A model generated the notes under the pieces. The model had not been told where the DNA came from, did not search any database, and worked only from the letters and a program-made list of their open reading frames with translations. Of a stretch of 64,000 nucleotides of DNA, positions 45,694 to 54,588 are shown in pieces. A program made the translations under genes and the position numbers. Origin of the DNA: Microbacterium sp. SS28 (GTDB taxonomy: Bacteria > Actinomycetota > Actinomycetes > Actinomycetales > Microbacteriaceae); the NCBI RefSeq assembly GCF_022761035.1, contig NZ_JAKWJP010000002.1, positions 496,001-560,000 of the forward strand, written 5' to 3'. The stretch's first letter is position 1; each line of letters starts with the position of its first letter.

Positions 45694-46437
45694 TCAGTAC
45701 CAGCCGGTGCTCTGCGAGTGCCCCCACGCGCCGCAGGGGGTGCCGTAGCGGCCGCCGATGTAGCCGAGGCCCCACGAGATCTGGGTCGAGGCGCTCGTCT
45801 CCCAGTCGGCGCCGGCCGAGCCCATCTTGCTTCCGGGCAGGGCCTGCGGGATGCCGTACGCGCCGCTGGAGCGGTTGTACGCGTTGACCCGCCATCCCGA
45901 TTCCTTGTTCCACAGCGCGACGAGGCAGGAGAACTGGTCGTCGCCCCATCCCCGTGCGCGGACCATGTCGTACGCGATGGCCTGCGCCGAGCCCGGATCG
46001 GGCGTCACGAAGGGCGGCGTCCAGCCGGAGCCGCCGGAGGTCGACTTGACGGGCGTGGGAGTCGGGGTGGGCTTGGGCGTCACGTAGACCGAGTAGCCGC
46101 CGCGGTCGAGCGCGGCGGGCTCGGCGGCCTCGTCTGCCGCCGCGAGCTCGAGGGACTGGATGTCGCCGAGGCCCGTCGCATACAGCGTGACGGGAACTGC
46201 CTCATCGGCCTTGGCCTGCGTGAGGGCGGAGCCCATCGGGCCGACATATGCCGCCGCGAAGCCGACGACGGCGAGCGCGGCGAAGACCCCGACCACACTG
46301 CGCCGACGCGACCAGCGCACCTCCCCGGCACTCGCGCGGGCACCCGTGGGAGCGACGCGAGGGGCGGGAGGTGGAGCTGGCTGGTGACGACGCATCCGTC
46401 GGGACGCCACGGGAATCATGTCGTTGCCGGAAGTCAC
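45694..46437 (-). CDS. Secreted lytic transglycosylase-like protein
   Basis: A 247-residue membrane-anchored or secreted protein: arginine-rich N-terminus, one hydrophobic segment at about 49-70 (VVGVFAALAVVGFAAAYVG), a threonine/proline linker (TPKPTPTPTPV), and a C-terminal domain with FSCLVALWNKESGWRVNA, where the glutamate is the expected catalytic acid of goose-lysozyme/SLT-like domains, followed by GAYGIPQALPGSKM. It probably cuts peptidoglycan (inference). The GTG at 46437 has TAGACT nine bases upstream. Confidence 0.86.
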   Translation of the reverse strand: MTSGNDMIPVASRRMRRHQPAPPPAPRVAPTGARASAGEVRWSRRRSVVGVFAALAVVGFAAAYVGPMGSALTQAKADEAVPVTLYATGLGDIQSLELAAADEAAEPAALDRGGYSVYVTPKPTPTPTPVKSTSGGSGWTPPFVTPDPGSAQAIAYDMVRARGWGDDQFSCLVALWNKESGWRVNAYNRSSGAYGIPQALPGSKMGSAGADWETSASTQISWGLGYIGGRYGTPCGAWGHSQSTGWY

Positions 46438-46446
46438 AGTCCCCCG

Positions 46447-46452
46447 AGTCTA
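46447..46452 (-). promoter_or_regulatory. Predicted -10 box (TAGACT) of the transglycosylase-like gene
   Basis: TAGACT on the minus strand, nine bases before the GTG at 46437. It belongs to the longer-spaced group with mscS, the ettA leader and the DUF2469 gene. Confidence 0.4.
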
Positions 46453-46525
46453 GCCACCCTCCCGAGGGCGTGCCATCCGGGGTCGGGTGCCGGAGCCGTC
46501 GAGGCGGCGACCGGGCGGGCGACGA

Positions 46526-47098
46526 TCAGGAGACCGCGAGCATGACGTCGATGACGGCGTCCAGGACGGCATCCACCTGCGTCTCGCGATATCCGCCGCG
46601 CTGCATGCGGAACGCGACCGAACGCACCTGCTCGACCGTGACGGGCTCGCCGGATTCGAGGTAGCCGGCGATCTTCTCCGAGACGAGATCGACCTCGTCG
46701 ACGCGATAGCCGTACCGAAGGATGCCGACCCGATCGAAGCGCTGGGTTCGCGGTCGCGAGAGCCTGTCGAGGACGACCTGCGCCGTCTCCTTGGACCGAC
46801 CCACCCATTCGCGCGCACCGGCGCGGGAGACGACCGACTGCCGCTCGCGGGCCGCGAAGGCGTCCTCGATGCGCCCGAGCGCCGAGTCGACGGAGGCGAT
46901 CGCGTAGCCGCGCCGCACGAGGGGGAACGCGACGCGGCGGACATCCTCGGCGGTCAGGCGGTCGGCCTCGTCGGCGGGCTGATCGAACGCGGCCTTCGCC
47001 CGGGCGAGGAAGACGTCGACAGCGCGCTTCTCATAGCCCTTCGTCCGCCGGGGGGCGGTGGGGAACGGGGACACAGGGGCGGGGGTGTCGGAGGTCAT
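46526..47098 (-). CDS. DivIVA-domain-like protein
   Basis: A 190-residue protein with two similar halves, each carrying a DivIVA-like motif: GYEKRAVDVFLARAKAAFDQ near residue 21 and FDRVGILRYGYRVDEVDLVSEK near 121, plus VRRVAFPLVRRGYAIASVDS and VRSVAFRMQRGGYRETQVDA, which are internal repeats of one another. Proteins of this type in actinobacteria are annotated as DivIVA-domain and may relate to polar growth, but this is not proven here. It starts 6 bases after the cdsA stop and is the last gene of pyrH-frr-cdsA. Confidence 0.8.
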   Translation of the reverse strand: MTSDTPAPVSPFPTAPRRTKGYEKRAVDVFLARAKAAFDQPADEADRLTAEDVRRVAFPLVRRGYAIASVDSALGRIEDAFAARERQSVVSRAGAREWVGRSKETAQVVLDRLSRPRTQRFDRVGILRYGYRVDEVDLVSEKIAGYLESGEPVTVEQVRSVAFRMQRGGYRETQVDAVLDAVIDVMLAVS

Positions 47099-47104
47099 CG
47101 TGGA

Positions 47105-48154
47105 TCAGGCAATCAGTGGTGCGAAGAGGTACGAGAAGGCGAGCGTCGCGATGACGGAGAGCAGGATGGAATCGAGGCGGTCGAGCACACCGCCGTGTCC
47201 GGGAAGCCACGAGCTCATGTCCTTGATGCCGAGATCGCGCTTGATCATCGACTCGCCGAGGTCGCCGAGAGTCGCCGTGATGAGGATGACGGCACCGAAC
47301 ACGAGACCCGCCCACCAGGGCAGGCCGATCATGAAGAGGCCGAGCAGCAGGCCCGCGAGCAGCGCGGCGGTGCCGGCGCCGGCGAAGCCCTCCCACGTCT
47401 TCTTGGGGCTGATGCGGGGCGCCATGGGGTGCTTGCCGAAGGCGAGGCCCGCGGCGTAGGCCCCTGTGTCGGCCGCGACCGCCGTCACGATGAACGCCAG
47501 CACCCACCATTCGCCGCCCTCCTGACGGAGGATGACGAGGCACAGGCTCGTGAGGAACGGCACGTACAGCTGCGCGAAGCCCGCGACGAGCACATCGTCG
47601 AGCACCGCCCCATAGGTGCGGCCGTCGCGAGCGGCCATCTGCGCGATGAGCCGCCAGACGACGACGATGGCGACAGCGGCGAGCGTCGCGACCCAGTGCA
47701 GCCACGGGTCGAGGAAGAACCCGGCGAGCACCAGGAGTGCGCCCGCGCCGATCTGCGGCACGAGGTCGACCTTGCGCCCCGAGACGGTGAGGGCGCGGCT
47801 GAACTCGAACAGGCCCAGGACGCACGCCGCGAGGGCGAAGACGACGAAGATCCACTTGATGAAGACGAGCGACCCGATGAGCGCCGCGCCGAGGGTCAGA
47901 CCGATGAGGATCGCGACGAGGAGGTCGCGGCCCGTGCGCTGCTTGATCCGCTCGTTCGCCTGATCGAACTCCGCGCGCGCATGCGCGATCTGGTTCTCGA
48001 TCTCGCTCCGCGCGGATCGCACGTGCGAAGGCGAGACCGCGCCCGGCTCGGGCGTGTCGGCGTCGCGCCGGGAGCGCGACGCGTCGCGCCTGCTCTGCGG
48101 GGCGTCGGACTCCGTCGTCGACGGTTCCGACACGTCATCTGATGCGTCGGACAT
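47105..48154 (-). CDS. cdsA: Phosphatidate cytidylyltransferase
   Basis: Makes CDP-diacylglycerol, the branch point of phospholipid synthesis, in the cytoplasmic membrane. The 349-residue protein has a hydrophilic N-terminal extension of about 85 residues (rich in Asp, Ser and Arg), then about eight membrane helices, and the family signature with SPKKTWEGFAGAG and DLGESMIKRDLGIKDMS near the C-terminus. It starts 8 bases after the frr stop, part of pyrH-frr-cdsA. Confidence 0.95.
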   Translation of the reverse strand: MSDASDDVSEPSTTESDAPQSRRDASRSRRDADTPEPGAVSPSHVRSARSEIENQIAHARAEFDQANERIKQRTGRDLLVAILIGLTLGAALIGSLVFIKWIFVVFALAACVLGLFEFSRALTVSGRKVDLVPQIGAGALLVLAGFFLDPWLHWVATLAAVAIVVVWRLIAQMAARDGRTYGAVLDDVLVAGFAQLYVPFLTSLCLVILRQEGGEWWVLAFIVTAVAADTGAYAAGLAFGKHPMAPRISPKKTWEGFAGAGTAALLAGLLLGLFMIGLPWWAGLVFGAVILITATLGDLGESMIKRDLGIKDMSSWLPGHGGVLDRLDSILLSVIATLAFSYLFAPLIA

Positions 48155-48162
48155 GTAAGGGG

Positions 48163-48717
48163 TCAGACCTCGAGAAGCTCGGCCTCTTTGCGCTTGAGCG
48201 CCTCGTCGATCGTGTCGACGTGCGAGCGCGTGACCGCGTCGAGCTCCTTCTCGGCCCGCGCCAGCTCGTCCTCGCCGAACTCGCTCTTGAGCGCGTCGAG
48301 GTCGTCCTTGGACTTGCGACGGATGCCGCGGACGTGCACCTTGGCGTCCTCACCCTTGGAGCGCACGAGCTTGACGTACTCGCGACGACGCTCCTCGGTC
48401 AGCTCGGGCAGCGTCACGCGGACGAGGTTGCCGTCGTTCGTCGGGTTGGCGCCGAGGTTGGGCGTGTCGCGGATCGCCTGCTCGATCGCCTTGAGCGCCG
48501 ACTTGTCGTAGGGCGTGACGACGATCGTGCGAGCCTCGGGGTTGTTGAGCGACGCCAGCTGAGCGAGAGGCGTGGGCGTGCCGTAGTAGTCGACCAGGAT
48601 CTTCTGGAAGAGCTGCGGGTTCGCCCGGCCAGTCCGCACGGTGGCGAAATCCTCCTTGGCAGCCTCCACGGCGCGGTCCATGCGCACTGCGGCATCGGAC
48701 AGAACGTCGGCGATCAC
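48163..48717 (-). CDS. frr: Ribosome recycling factor
   Basis: Splits post-termination ribosomes together with EF-G. The 184-residue protein has the family form: [26 protein letters not shown] near the N-terminus, the [26 protein letters not shown] domain II, and the C-terminal three-helix bundle with [20 protein letters not shown]. The GTG at 48717 has GAGGGGAG upstream. It follows pyrH by about 50 bases and precedes cdsA by 8. Confidence 0.97.
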   Translation of the reverse strand: MIADVLSDAAVRMDRAVEAAKEDFATVRTGRANPQLFQKILVDYYGTPTPLAQLASLNNPEARTIVVTPYDKSALKAIEQAIRDTPNLGANPTNDGNLVRVTLPELTEERRREYVKLVRSKGEDAKVHVRGIRRKSKDDLDALKSEFGEDELARAEKELDAVTRSHVDTIDEALKRKEAELLEV

Positions 48718-48770
48718 TGTGACTCCCCTCGTGGGCTTTCGAACCTCATCAGTCTAGTCGGGGGGCCGGT

Positions 48771-49490
48771 TCAGACCGTGACGAGAGTGCCGATCGGCTC
48801 GCCGAGGAGCGCTTTGGTGACATTGCCCGCGGGCTCCATGCCGAAGACGCGCATGTTGATTCCGTTGTCCATGCAGAGGCTGAACGCCGTCGAGTCCACG
48901 ACCTTGAGTCCGCGGATGAGCGCGTCCGAGTACGTGAGCTCGTCGAGACGCGTTGCCGAGGCATCCAGTCGCGGATCCGCCGTGTACACGCCGTCGACGC
49001 CGTTCTTCGCGACGAGGATCTCGTCGCACTTCGTCTCGAGGGCGCGCTGCGCGGCGACGGTGTCGGTCGAGAAGTAGGGAAGCCCCGCTCCCGCGCCGAA
49101 GATGACCACGCGACCCTTCTCCATGTGCCGCTCGGCGCGACGCGGGATGTAGGGCTCGGCGACCTGCGTCATCGAGATGGCCGACTGCACGCGCGTCGCG
49201 GCGCCCGCCTGCTCGAGGAAGTCCTGGAGCGCGAGCGCGTTCATGACGGTGCCGAGCATGCCCATGTAGTCGGCACGCCCGCGGTCCATGCCGCGCTGGC
49301 TCAGTTCGGCGCCGCGGAAGAAGTTGCCTCCGCCGACGACGATCGCGATCTCGACGCGATCGACCGCCTCGGCGATCTCGCGGGCCATCTGACTCACGAC
49401 GTCGGGATTGACGCCGAGCTGGCCTCCTCCGAACGCCTCACCGGAGAGCTTCAGGAGAACGCGTCGGCGTCCGTTTGCTTCGTTTGTCAC
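48771..49490 (-). CDS. pyrH: Uridylate kinase (UMP kinase)
   Basis: Phosphorylates UMP to UDP in pyrimidine nucleotide synthesis. The 239-residue protein starts [20 protein letters not shown], with the nucleotide-binding [18 protein letters not shown], and [17 protein letters not shown], all typical of bacterial PyrH (amino-acid kinase fold, hexamer). The GTG at 49490 has GAGGA six bases upstream; longer in-frame starts would run into the tsf terminator region. It heads pyrH-frr-cdsA, separated from tsf by a terminator. Confidence 0.97.
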   Translation of the reverse strand: MTNEANGRRRVLLKLSGEAFGGGQLGVNPDVVSQMAREIAEAVDRVEIAIVVGGGNFFRGAELSQRGMDRGRADYMGMLGTVMNALALQDFLEQAGAATRVQSAISMTQVAEPYIPRRAERHMEKGRVVIFGAGAGLPYFSTDTVAAQRALETKCDEILVAKNGVDGVYTADPRLDASATRLDELTYSDALIRGLKVVDSTAFSLCMDNGINMRVFGMEPAGNVTKALLGEPIGTLVTV

Positions 49491-49570
49491 GGGGGTCCTC
49501 TCGTCGCGATTGCAGACTATCCAATGCACGGGACCCGAACTGTCGCGCAGGCGACGGATCGAGCCCATGA

Positions 49571-49604
49571 GAAAGGCCCGCATCGAAGACGATGCGGGCC
49601 TTTC
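49571..49604 (-). terminator. Terminator hairpin downstream of tsf
   Basis: A perfect 15-bp inverted repeat (49571-49585 and 49590-49604) around a four-base loop lies 8 bases past the tsf stop on the minus strand, with TTTC at the end of the second arm. It separates rpsB-tsf from pyrH-frr-cdsA. Confidence 0.8.
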
Positions 49605-49611
49605 CGACGAC

Positions 49612-50439
49612 TTACGCGCCGACCTTGTAGCGGGCGAAGTCGGTGAGCGTGAGCCCTGCGTCCTGGGCGACCTTCGCGACGGACAGCTTGTTGTCCTTCG
49701 CGTAGTCCTGGTCGAGGAGCGAGACCTGCTTGAAGAACGCGTTGACGCGGCCCTCGACGATCTTCGGGAGGGCGGCCTCGGGCTTGCCCTCGTTGCGCGA
49801 GATCTCGGTGACGATCTCGCGCTCCTTGTCGACCTCGGCCTCGGGCACATCGGTGCGCGCGAGGTAGGTCGGGTTCGCGAACGAGATGTGCTGCGCGAGG
49901 CTGCGGGCCGTCTCGGCGTCCTCGCCCGTGTAGGCCAGGACGACGCCGACCTGCGGGGGCAGGTCCTTGCTGGTCTTGTGCAGGTAGATCTCGAACTTGT
50001 CACCCGAGAGCGTGCGCACGCGACGCAGTTCGACCTTCTCGCCGATGATGGCGGCCTCGTCGGAGATGAGGTCGGCCACCGTCTTGGCGCCGGCGGGGGC
50101 TGCGAGCGCCGCCTCGACCGAGTCGGCGGCGACGGCTGCGGCAGCCTCGAGCACCTGGTCGGCGAGCGCGATGAAGCGCTCGTTCTTCGCGACGAAGTCC
50201 GTCTCGGTGTTCAGCTCGAGGATCGTGACCTTGCCATTGAGCTCCTTCGCCGCGACGAGGCCCTCGCTCGTCGAACGGTCGGCGCGCTTGGCGTTGCCCT
50301 TCGCACCCTTGAGGCGCAGGATCTCGACGGCCTTCTCGAGGTCGCCGTCGGCCTCCTCGAGAGCCTTCTTGGTGTCGACCATTCCGGTGCCGAGCTGCTC
50401 GCGCAGCGCCTTGATGTCGGCGATCGTGAAGTTTGCCAT
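49612..50439 (-). CDS. tsf: Translation elongation factor Ts
   Basis: Nucleotide exchange factor for EF-Tu. The 275-residue protein begins [20 protein letters not shown], the UBA-like N-terminal domain, with [25 protein letters not shown], and carries [13 protein letters not shown] in the core. The length matches actinobacterial EF-Ts. AGGAGCCGCCACCC lies before the ATG. It follows rpsB, separated by a large hairpin. Confidence 0.97.
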   Translation of the reverse strand: MANFTIADIKALREQLGTGMVDTKKALEEADGDLEKAVEILRLKGAKGNAKRADRSTSEGLVAAKELNGKVTILELNTETDFVAKNERFIALADQVLEAAAAVAADSVEAALAAPAGAKTVADLISDEAAIIGEKVELRRVRTLSGDKFEIYLHKTSKDLPPQVGVVLAYTGEDAETARSLAQHISFANPTYLARTDVPEAEVDKEREIVTEISRNEGKPEAALPKIVEGRVNAFFKQVSLLDQDYAKDNKLSVAKVAQDAGLTLTDFARYKVGA

Positions 50440-50477
50440 GGGTGGCGGCTCCTTGCTTGTGAGTTCTCGTGGGATGC

Positions 50478-50523
50478 CTCGGCGGGACCGCCGCGCACAA
50501 AGGTGCGCGGCGACCCCGCCGAG
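50478..50523 (-). terminator. Large intergenic hairpin between rpsB and tsf
   Basis: A 21-base inverted repeat with one 2x2 internal mismatch and a four-base loop lies between the rpsB stop and the tsf start. There is no T run. It may terminate part of the transcripts or act as an RNA stability or attenuation element that sets the S2 to EF-Ts ratio. Confidence 0.6.
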
Positions 50524-50566
50524 ACGGAATCCTGCAGGTCAGACCTGCGTGCGGGTGAAGTGCGGG

Positions 50567-51493
50567 TTACTTCTCGACGGTGGCGGCGGCCTCGACGGCC
50601 TCGACCTCGGCCTCGGCGACCTCAGCCTCGGCCTCGGCGACCTCAGCGGCCTCGACGACCTCAGCCTCGGCCTCAGCGGCCTCGACGACCTCAGCCTCAG
50701 CCTCGACGACCTCAGCCTCGGCGACCTCGGCGGCGGGCTGCTCGAGCAGCTCGCGCTCCCAGTCGGCGAGGGGCTCGGCGTCGGCCGACTCGTCGGTCGG
50801 CTGGTGACGCTGGATGAGGCCCTCGGCGGCGGCGTCGGCGATGATGCGCGTGAGCAGGCTCACGGAGCGGATCGCGTCGTCGTTGCCGGGGATCGGGTAC
50901 TGGAACTCGTCCGGGTCGGCGTTCGTGTCGAGGATGCCGATGACGGGGATGCCGAGCTTCTGGGCCTCGCTGATGGCGAGGTGCTCGCGCTTGGCGTCGA
51001 CGATCCAGATCGCCGACGGCGTCTTCTGGAGGTTGCGGATGCCGCCGAGCGACTTGTGGAGCTTGTCGAGCTCGCGCTTCTTGAGCAGGAGCTCCTTCTT
51101 GGTGAAGCCCGAGTCCGCGGGGTGCTCGTAGTCGAGCTCCTCGAGCTCCTTCATGCGCGCGAGGCGCTTGGAGACCGTGGAGAAGTTGGTGAGGAGGCCA
51201 CCGAGCCAGCGCTGGTTGACGTAGGGCTGGCCGACGCGCGTCGCCTGCTCGGCGAGCACTTCCTGGGCCTGCTTCTTGGTGCCGACGAAGAGGATCGTGC
51301 CGCCGTGCGCGACGGTCTCCTTGACGAACTCGTACGCCTTGTCGATGTACGTCAGCGACTGCTGGAGGTCGATGATGTGGATGCCCGAGCGCTCCGTGAG
51401 GATGAAGCGCTTGACTTTCGGGTTCCACCGGCGGGTCTGGTGTCCGAAGTGGACGCCGCTGTCGAGCAGCTGGCGAATGGTGACGACGGCCAT
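50567..51493 (-). CDS. rpsB: 30S ribosomal protein S2
   Basis: Ribosomal small-subunit protein. Residues 1-225 or so are standard S2: [71 protein letters not shown] and [10 protein letters not shown]. The total of 308 is longer than usual because of an acidic C-terminal tail of about 70 residues made almost only of Ala, Glu and Val ([12 protein letters not shown]), encoded by imperfect DNA repeats. AGGAG lies about 7 bases before the ATG. It heads rpsB-tsf. Confidence 0.96.
   Translation of the reverse strand: MAVVTIRQLLDSGVHFGHQTRRWNPKVKRFILTERSGIHIIDLQQSLTYIDKAYEFVKETVAHGGTILFVGTKKQAQEVLAEQATRVGQPYVNQRWLGGLLTNFSTVSKRLARMKELEELDYEHPADSGFTKKELLLKKRELDKLHKSLGGIRNLQKTPSAIWIVDAKREHLAISEAQKLGIPVIGILDTNADPDEFQYPIPGNDDAIRSVSLLTRIIADAAAEGLIQRHQPTDESADAEPLADWERELLEQPAAEVAEAEVVEAEAEVVEAAEAEAEVVEAAEVAEAEAEVAEAEVEAVEAAATVEK
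50583..50730. repeat. Imperfect tandem repeats encoding the S2 Ala/Glu/Val tail
   Basis: On the plus strand the words GCCTCGGCGACCTCAGC and GCCTCGACGACCTCAGC alternate with small changes through about 148 bases, in multiples of three so the frame holds. The repeats encode the acidic S2 C-terminal tail and could vary in number by slippage between strains. Confidence 0.75.
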
Positions 51494-51820
51494 GGCCGTT
51501 CTCCTGTTCTGGCGCTCACGCGCCTTGCGGTTGTTCGCGCCGGGCCGAAGCGGCCGGCGAGCCTGGTGCCCGGCTCACACCCGCTCGCAGCGTCGTGCTG
51601 CGAGACCGATGGGAGTGGATGCCGCGCCGCGCCCTTCGACCGGCTCAGGAGCAGATCAGGTGGCGCCGCGCTCTGGGCACGCGGAGTCACCCCGACAAGC
51701 GAGGTGCACAGTCAGTGTATCAGCCGCCGCCTGTCCTCCCCAGCCGGGCCGGGGCCCGTGATCGCCCACCGGTCGAGGCCGCCGTGCGCGCGTCGCGGAG
51801 CCCGGCGTCAGGGTGGAGGG
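51494..51820. other. Intergenic region holding the structured rpsB leader
   Basis: No protein-coding frame I would support in these 327 bases. The part next to rpsB has two strong hairpins on the minus strand: an 8-bp stem at 51584-51604 with a five-base loop, and a longer GC stem near 51538-51560 with a tight loop. A TACACT box near 51713-51718 (minus) could be the rpsB promoter, giving a leader of roughly 210 bases. Ribosomal protein leaders of this size often bind the encoded protein, so S2 feedback control is possible. The rest probably carries the promoter of the M23 gene on the plus strand. Confidence 0.45.
51631..51652. repeat. REP-like element, degenerate copy
   Basis: The sequence CCCTTCGACCGGCTCAGGAG resembles the widespread intergenic word CCCTTCGACAGGCTCAGGG, differing by a few bases. 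Only one copy is seen in the window, outside coding sequence. Confidence 0.3.
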
Positions 51821-52351
51821 ATGCTTCCTCCCGCACGCGCGCGCCGGGCGGCGGCGGTCCTGTGCGCGGTGCTCGTCCTCGTGCCCGCCTCCGCCGTGTC
51901 GGCGAGCGAGAGCTCGTCTGCGCCGGCCTCCGCGGCGATCGACGAAGAGTGGGACTGGCCCGTGGCGGGGTTCCGCATCGTCGCGCACTACGCGCAGCCG
52001 CCGCACCGATACGGGGCGGGGCACCGGGGCATCGACCTGGAGCCGCGTGAGAGCGACGCCGTGCGCGCTCCGGCCGCGGGTGTCGTCGCCTTCGCCGGCG
52101 CCGTCGCGGGACGCCCCATCGTGACGATCGAGCACGCGGGCGGCTTCGTGACGACTCTCGAGCCCGTCGCCGCCCTGGTCGCGACCGGCACGGTCGTCGC
52201 GCGGGGCGACGTCGTCGGCACCCTCGCGGTCGGCGGCCACGCGATGCCGGGAGCGCTGCACTTCGGCGTGCGCCACGACCGCGAGTACATCAATCCGCTT
52301 CTCCTGATCGGCGGCATCCCGAGGGCCGTTCTCCTGCCCTGCTGCGACTGA
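51821..52351 (+). CDS. M23 family peptidase-like secreted protein
   Basis: A 176-residue exported protein. A signal peptide spans about 1-28 (ARRAAAVLCAVLVLVPASAVSA). The mature part has WPVAGFRIVAHYAQPPHRYGAGHRGIDLEP, VRAPAAGVVAFAGAVAGRP and GALHFGVRHDREYINPLLLI, the form of the LytM/M23 domain. The HxxxD pair and the later HFG histidine are present, but the domain is short. It probably acts on cell-wall peptides, or regulates an amidase if catalytically weak (inference). It converges with xerC after 47 bases. Confidence 0.86.
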   Translation: MLPPARARRAAAVLCAVLVLVPASAVSASESSSAPASAAIDEEWDWPVAGFRIVAHYAQPPHRYGAGHRGIDLEPRESDAVRAPAAGVVAFAGAVAGRPIVTIEHAGGFVTTLEPVAALVATGTVVARGDVVGTLAVGGHAMPGALHFGVRHDREYINPLLLIGGIPRAVLLPCCD

Positions 52352-52398
52352 CCCCCGTCCGGCGCTGTCCGGCGCGGGCGGCGAAAGGCGGGCGAGCC

Positions 52399-53316
52399 TT
52401 ACGCCCGCGGGTGCGCGAGGCGATAGGTCGCGGCGAGCCGCTCGCTCGAGACGTGCGTGTAGATCTGCGTCGTCCCGAGACTCGCGTGGCCGAGCAGCTC
52501 CTGGACGGTGCGCAGGTCGGCGCCGCCGTCGAGCAGATGCGTCGCGGCCGAGTGGCGGAGGGCGTGCGGGCCGACCGTCGCCCGCGCGGCGGGACCCAGC
52601 GTCCGCGCCACGATGTCATAGGCCGCGCGCGCGCCGAGTCTGCTCCCCCGCGTCCCGAGCAGCACGGCCTGCTCGCCGGGGGAATCATCGCGGCGCGCGA
52701 GAAGCACGGGGCGACCCCGCACGAGGTAGGCGTCGAGGGCTCGCGCCGCGGCACCGCCGAAGGGCACGACGCGCTCCTTCGCGCCCTTGCCCATGACGCG
52801 CACGGTCCGGCGCTCGCCATCGAGATCGTCGAGGTCGAGCCCGCACAGCTCCGATACGCGCACGCCCGTGCCGTAGAGCAGTTCGAGCACGGCGTGGTCC
52901 CGAAGCGCCGCGGGGTCGCCCTCCCCGGCGCGGGTCGCCAGCCGGTCGAGCAGCTCCGTGAGCGCGTCCGCCGTTGCGACGAACGGGAGGCTCCTCCCCC
53001 GCTTGGGCGCCACGAGGCGAAGGCTCGGGTCCGCGGCGATCAGGCCGGCCTCGCTCGCCCACGCGAAGAATCCGCGCGCCGCCGCTGTCCTGCGCGCGAT
53101 CGTCGACTTCGCATCGCCGCGCTTGGTCGCGCGCCACAGCCACTCGCGCAGCTGCTCGAGGTCGACGTCGCCGAGCTCGGCGGCGCCCGCCGTAGCGGAG
53201 AGGTCCGCGAGATCTGACCGATAGGCGCGCACCGTCGCGGGCGAGAGCCTGCGGACGTCTCGCAGATGCGTCGCGTAGGCGTCAGCCGCGTCATCGATGC
53301 GCATACCGTCCAGCAT
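52399..53316 (-). CDS. xerC: Tyrosine recombinase XerC
   Basis: Resolves chromosome dimers at dif with XerD. The 305-residue protein has the N-terminal SAM-like domain (SPATVRAYRSDLADLSA) and the catalytic core: Arg in GTGVRVSELCGLDLDD, Lys in GKGAKERVVPF, HALRHSAATHLL, GHASLGTTQIYTHV with the nucleophile tyrosine. The start may be ATG 53316 or the in-frame ATG four codons later. Its place beside dprA and rpsB matches the conserved actinobacterial order and supports XerC over XerD. Confidence 0.92.
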   Translation of the reverse strand: MLDGMRIDDAADAYATHLRDVRRLSPATVRAYRSDLADLSATAGAAELGDVDLEQLREWLWRATKRGDAKSTIARRTAAARGFFAWASEAGLIAADPSLRLVAPKRGRSLPFVATADALTELLDRLATRAGEGDPAALRDHAVLELLYGTGVRVSELCGLDLDDLDGERRTVRVMGKGAKERVVPFGGAAARALDAYLVRGRPVLLARRDDSPGEQAVLLGTRGSRLGARAAYDIVARTLGPAARATVGPHALRHSAATHLLDGGADLRTVQELLGHASLGTTQIYTHVSSERLAATYRLAHPRA

Positions 53317-53382
53317 GCCCCCGTGCGCTCCTGCGCAGCGGCGCCGCTCCGCACTGCTGAAGCACCGCCGCCTGCCCCGCTG

Positions 53383-54588
53383 CTAGCGCGGATCGGCGGA
53401 CCGCCGCCGCCAGCCCAGCGGGCTCTGCTCGACTTCGCCGCCGAGCATGAGGAGCCCGAGGACGGCCTCGACCTCCCCGGGCGACATGCCGCTGCGCCGT
53501 GCGACCTCGTCTGGAAGACGCCAGGCCCGTGTGCTCAAGGCATCGCGGACGCGCGTGGAGTCGTCGGTCCGAGGTCGCAGGGCCGAGTCGTCGAGGTCGA
53601 AGAGTGCGAGGGGCGGCGCGTCTCCGAGGAGCTCGCGCACATCCGCCGCGCACGTGATGCACGTCGCGGCGGACTCCCGCAGCAGCCGCAGCGCGCCCGC
53701 CGACGCTGCGCTCGTGATGGGTCCCGGCACGGCGCCGACCGGTCGCCCGAGGGTGAGGGCGTGCCCCGCCGTGTTGAGGGATCCGCTCCGCCAGCCCGCC
53801 TCCACGACGACCGTTGCGTCCGCGAGGGCAGCGATGAGTCTGTTCCGCTGGAGGAAGCGCCATTTCGTGGGCGCCGAGCCGGGCGGCGCTTCGCCGATGA
53901 CGGCTCCAGCGTCGCCGATCCTGCCGATCAGGTCCGTGTGGCCCGCCGGGTAGGGACGGTCCACTCCGCCCGCGAGCAGTGCGAGGGTCTTCCCGCCCGC
54001 CGCGAGGGCCGTCCGATGCGCCGCACCGTCGATCCCGTACGCGGCTCCTGAGACGATCGCGATGCCCGAGGCGCACAGCTCCGCGGAGAGGTCGATCGCG
54101 ACGTGCTCGCCATACGACGTGGCCGCCCGAGCGCCGATGAGCGCGACGGACGGCTGCGCCCGCGCGGCGAGCGACGCATCACCGCGCACCCATAGGACGT
54201 GCGGCGCGTGTACGTCGAGATCTCCCAGTCGTGCGGGCCAGACCTCGTCCTCGGGCGAGAGCAGCCGCAGCCCGATCCGCGCCGCGATCTCGAGCGAGTC
54301 GCGCACGGACTCGCGCGAGAGTCGCGGCATCCATCTCTTGCGCGCGTCGATCATCTGCTGCCGGTCGACTCCGGGGAGGTCCTGCGGACCGCCGGCGACG
54401 GCGGCCCGCAGGGCCTCGCTCGCACCGAGTTCGGCGATGAGTCGCCCGGCCACGGCATCGCCGGGTTCGGTCAGGTGGCTCCATACGACGCGGGCGAAGC
54501 GGTCGTCGAGGCGGTCAGTGACGTCCGCGGTGGCGGAGACCCTCGCGAGCAGACGCGTTTCGTCGGCGGTGGGGAGGAATGCGGTCAC
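53383..54588 (-). CDS. dprA: DNA-processing protein DprA
   Basis: Binds incoming single-stranded DNA and loads RecA during natural transformation; widely conserved even where transformation is unproven. The 401-residue protein has an N-terminal helical region, the Rossmann-like core SVALIGARAATSYGEH, SGAAYGIDGAAHRTALAAGG and FLQRNRLIAALADATVVVEA, and a C-terminal winged-helix segment (LPDEVARRSGMSPGEVEAVL). The GTG start overlaps the comM stop (GTGA), so the pair is translationally coupled. Confidence 0.94.
   Translation of the reverse strand: MTAFLPTADETRLLARVSATADVTDRLDDRFARVVWSHLTEPGDAVAGRLIAELGASEALRAAVAGGPQDLPGVDRQQMIDARKRWMPRLSRESVRDSLEIAARIGLRLLSPEDEVWPARLGDLDVHAPHVLWVRGDASLAARAQPSVALIGARAATSYGEHVAIDLSAELCASGIAIVSGAAYGIDGAAHRTALAAGGKTLALLAGGVDRPYPAGHTDLIGRIGDAGAVIGEAPPGSAPTKWRFLQRNRLIAALADATVVVEAGWRSGSLNTAGHALTLGRPVGAVPGPITSAASAGALRLLRESAATCITCAADVRELLGDAPPLALFDLDDSALRPRTDDSTRVRDALSTRAWRLPDEVARRSGMSPGEVEAVLGLLMLGGEVEQSPLGWRRRSADPR

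Noticed and set aside
50583..50730. The repeats in the rpsB 3' end as a possible CRISPR array or separate repeat element
   Set aside because: Units are short, adjacent and in frame with S2; there are no spacers, and the repeats simply encode its acidic tail.
51494..51820. A protein-coding gene in the rpsB upstream gap
   Set aside because: No frame has both a start signal and codon use like the neighbours; hairpins and promoters explain the space better.
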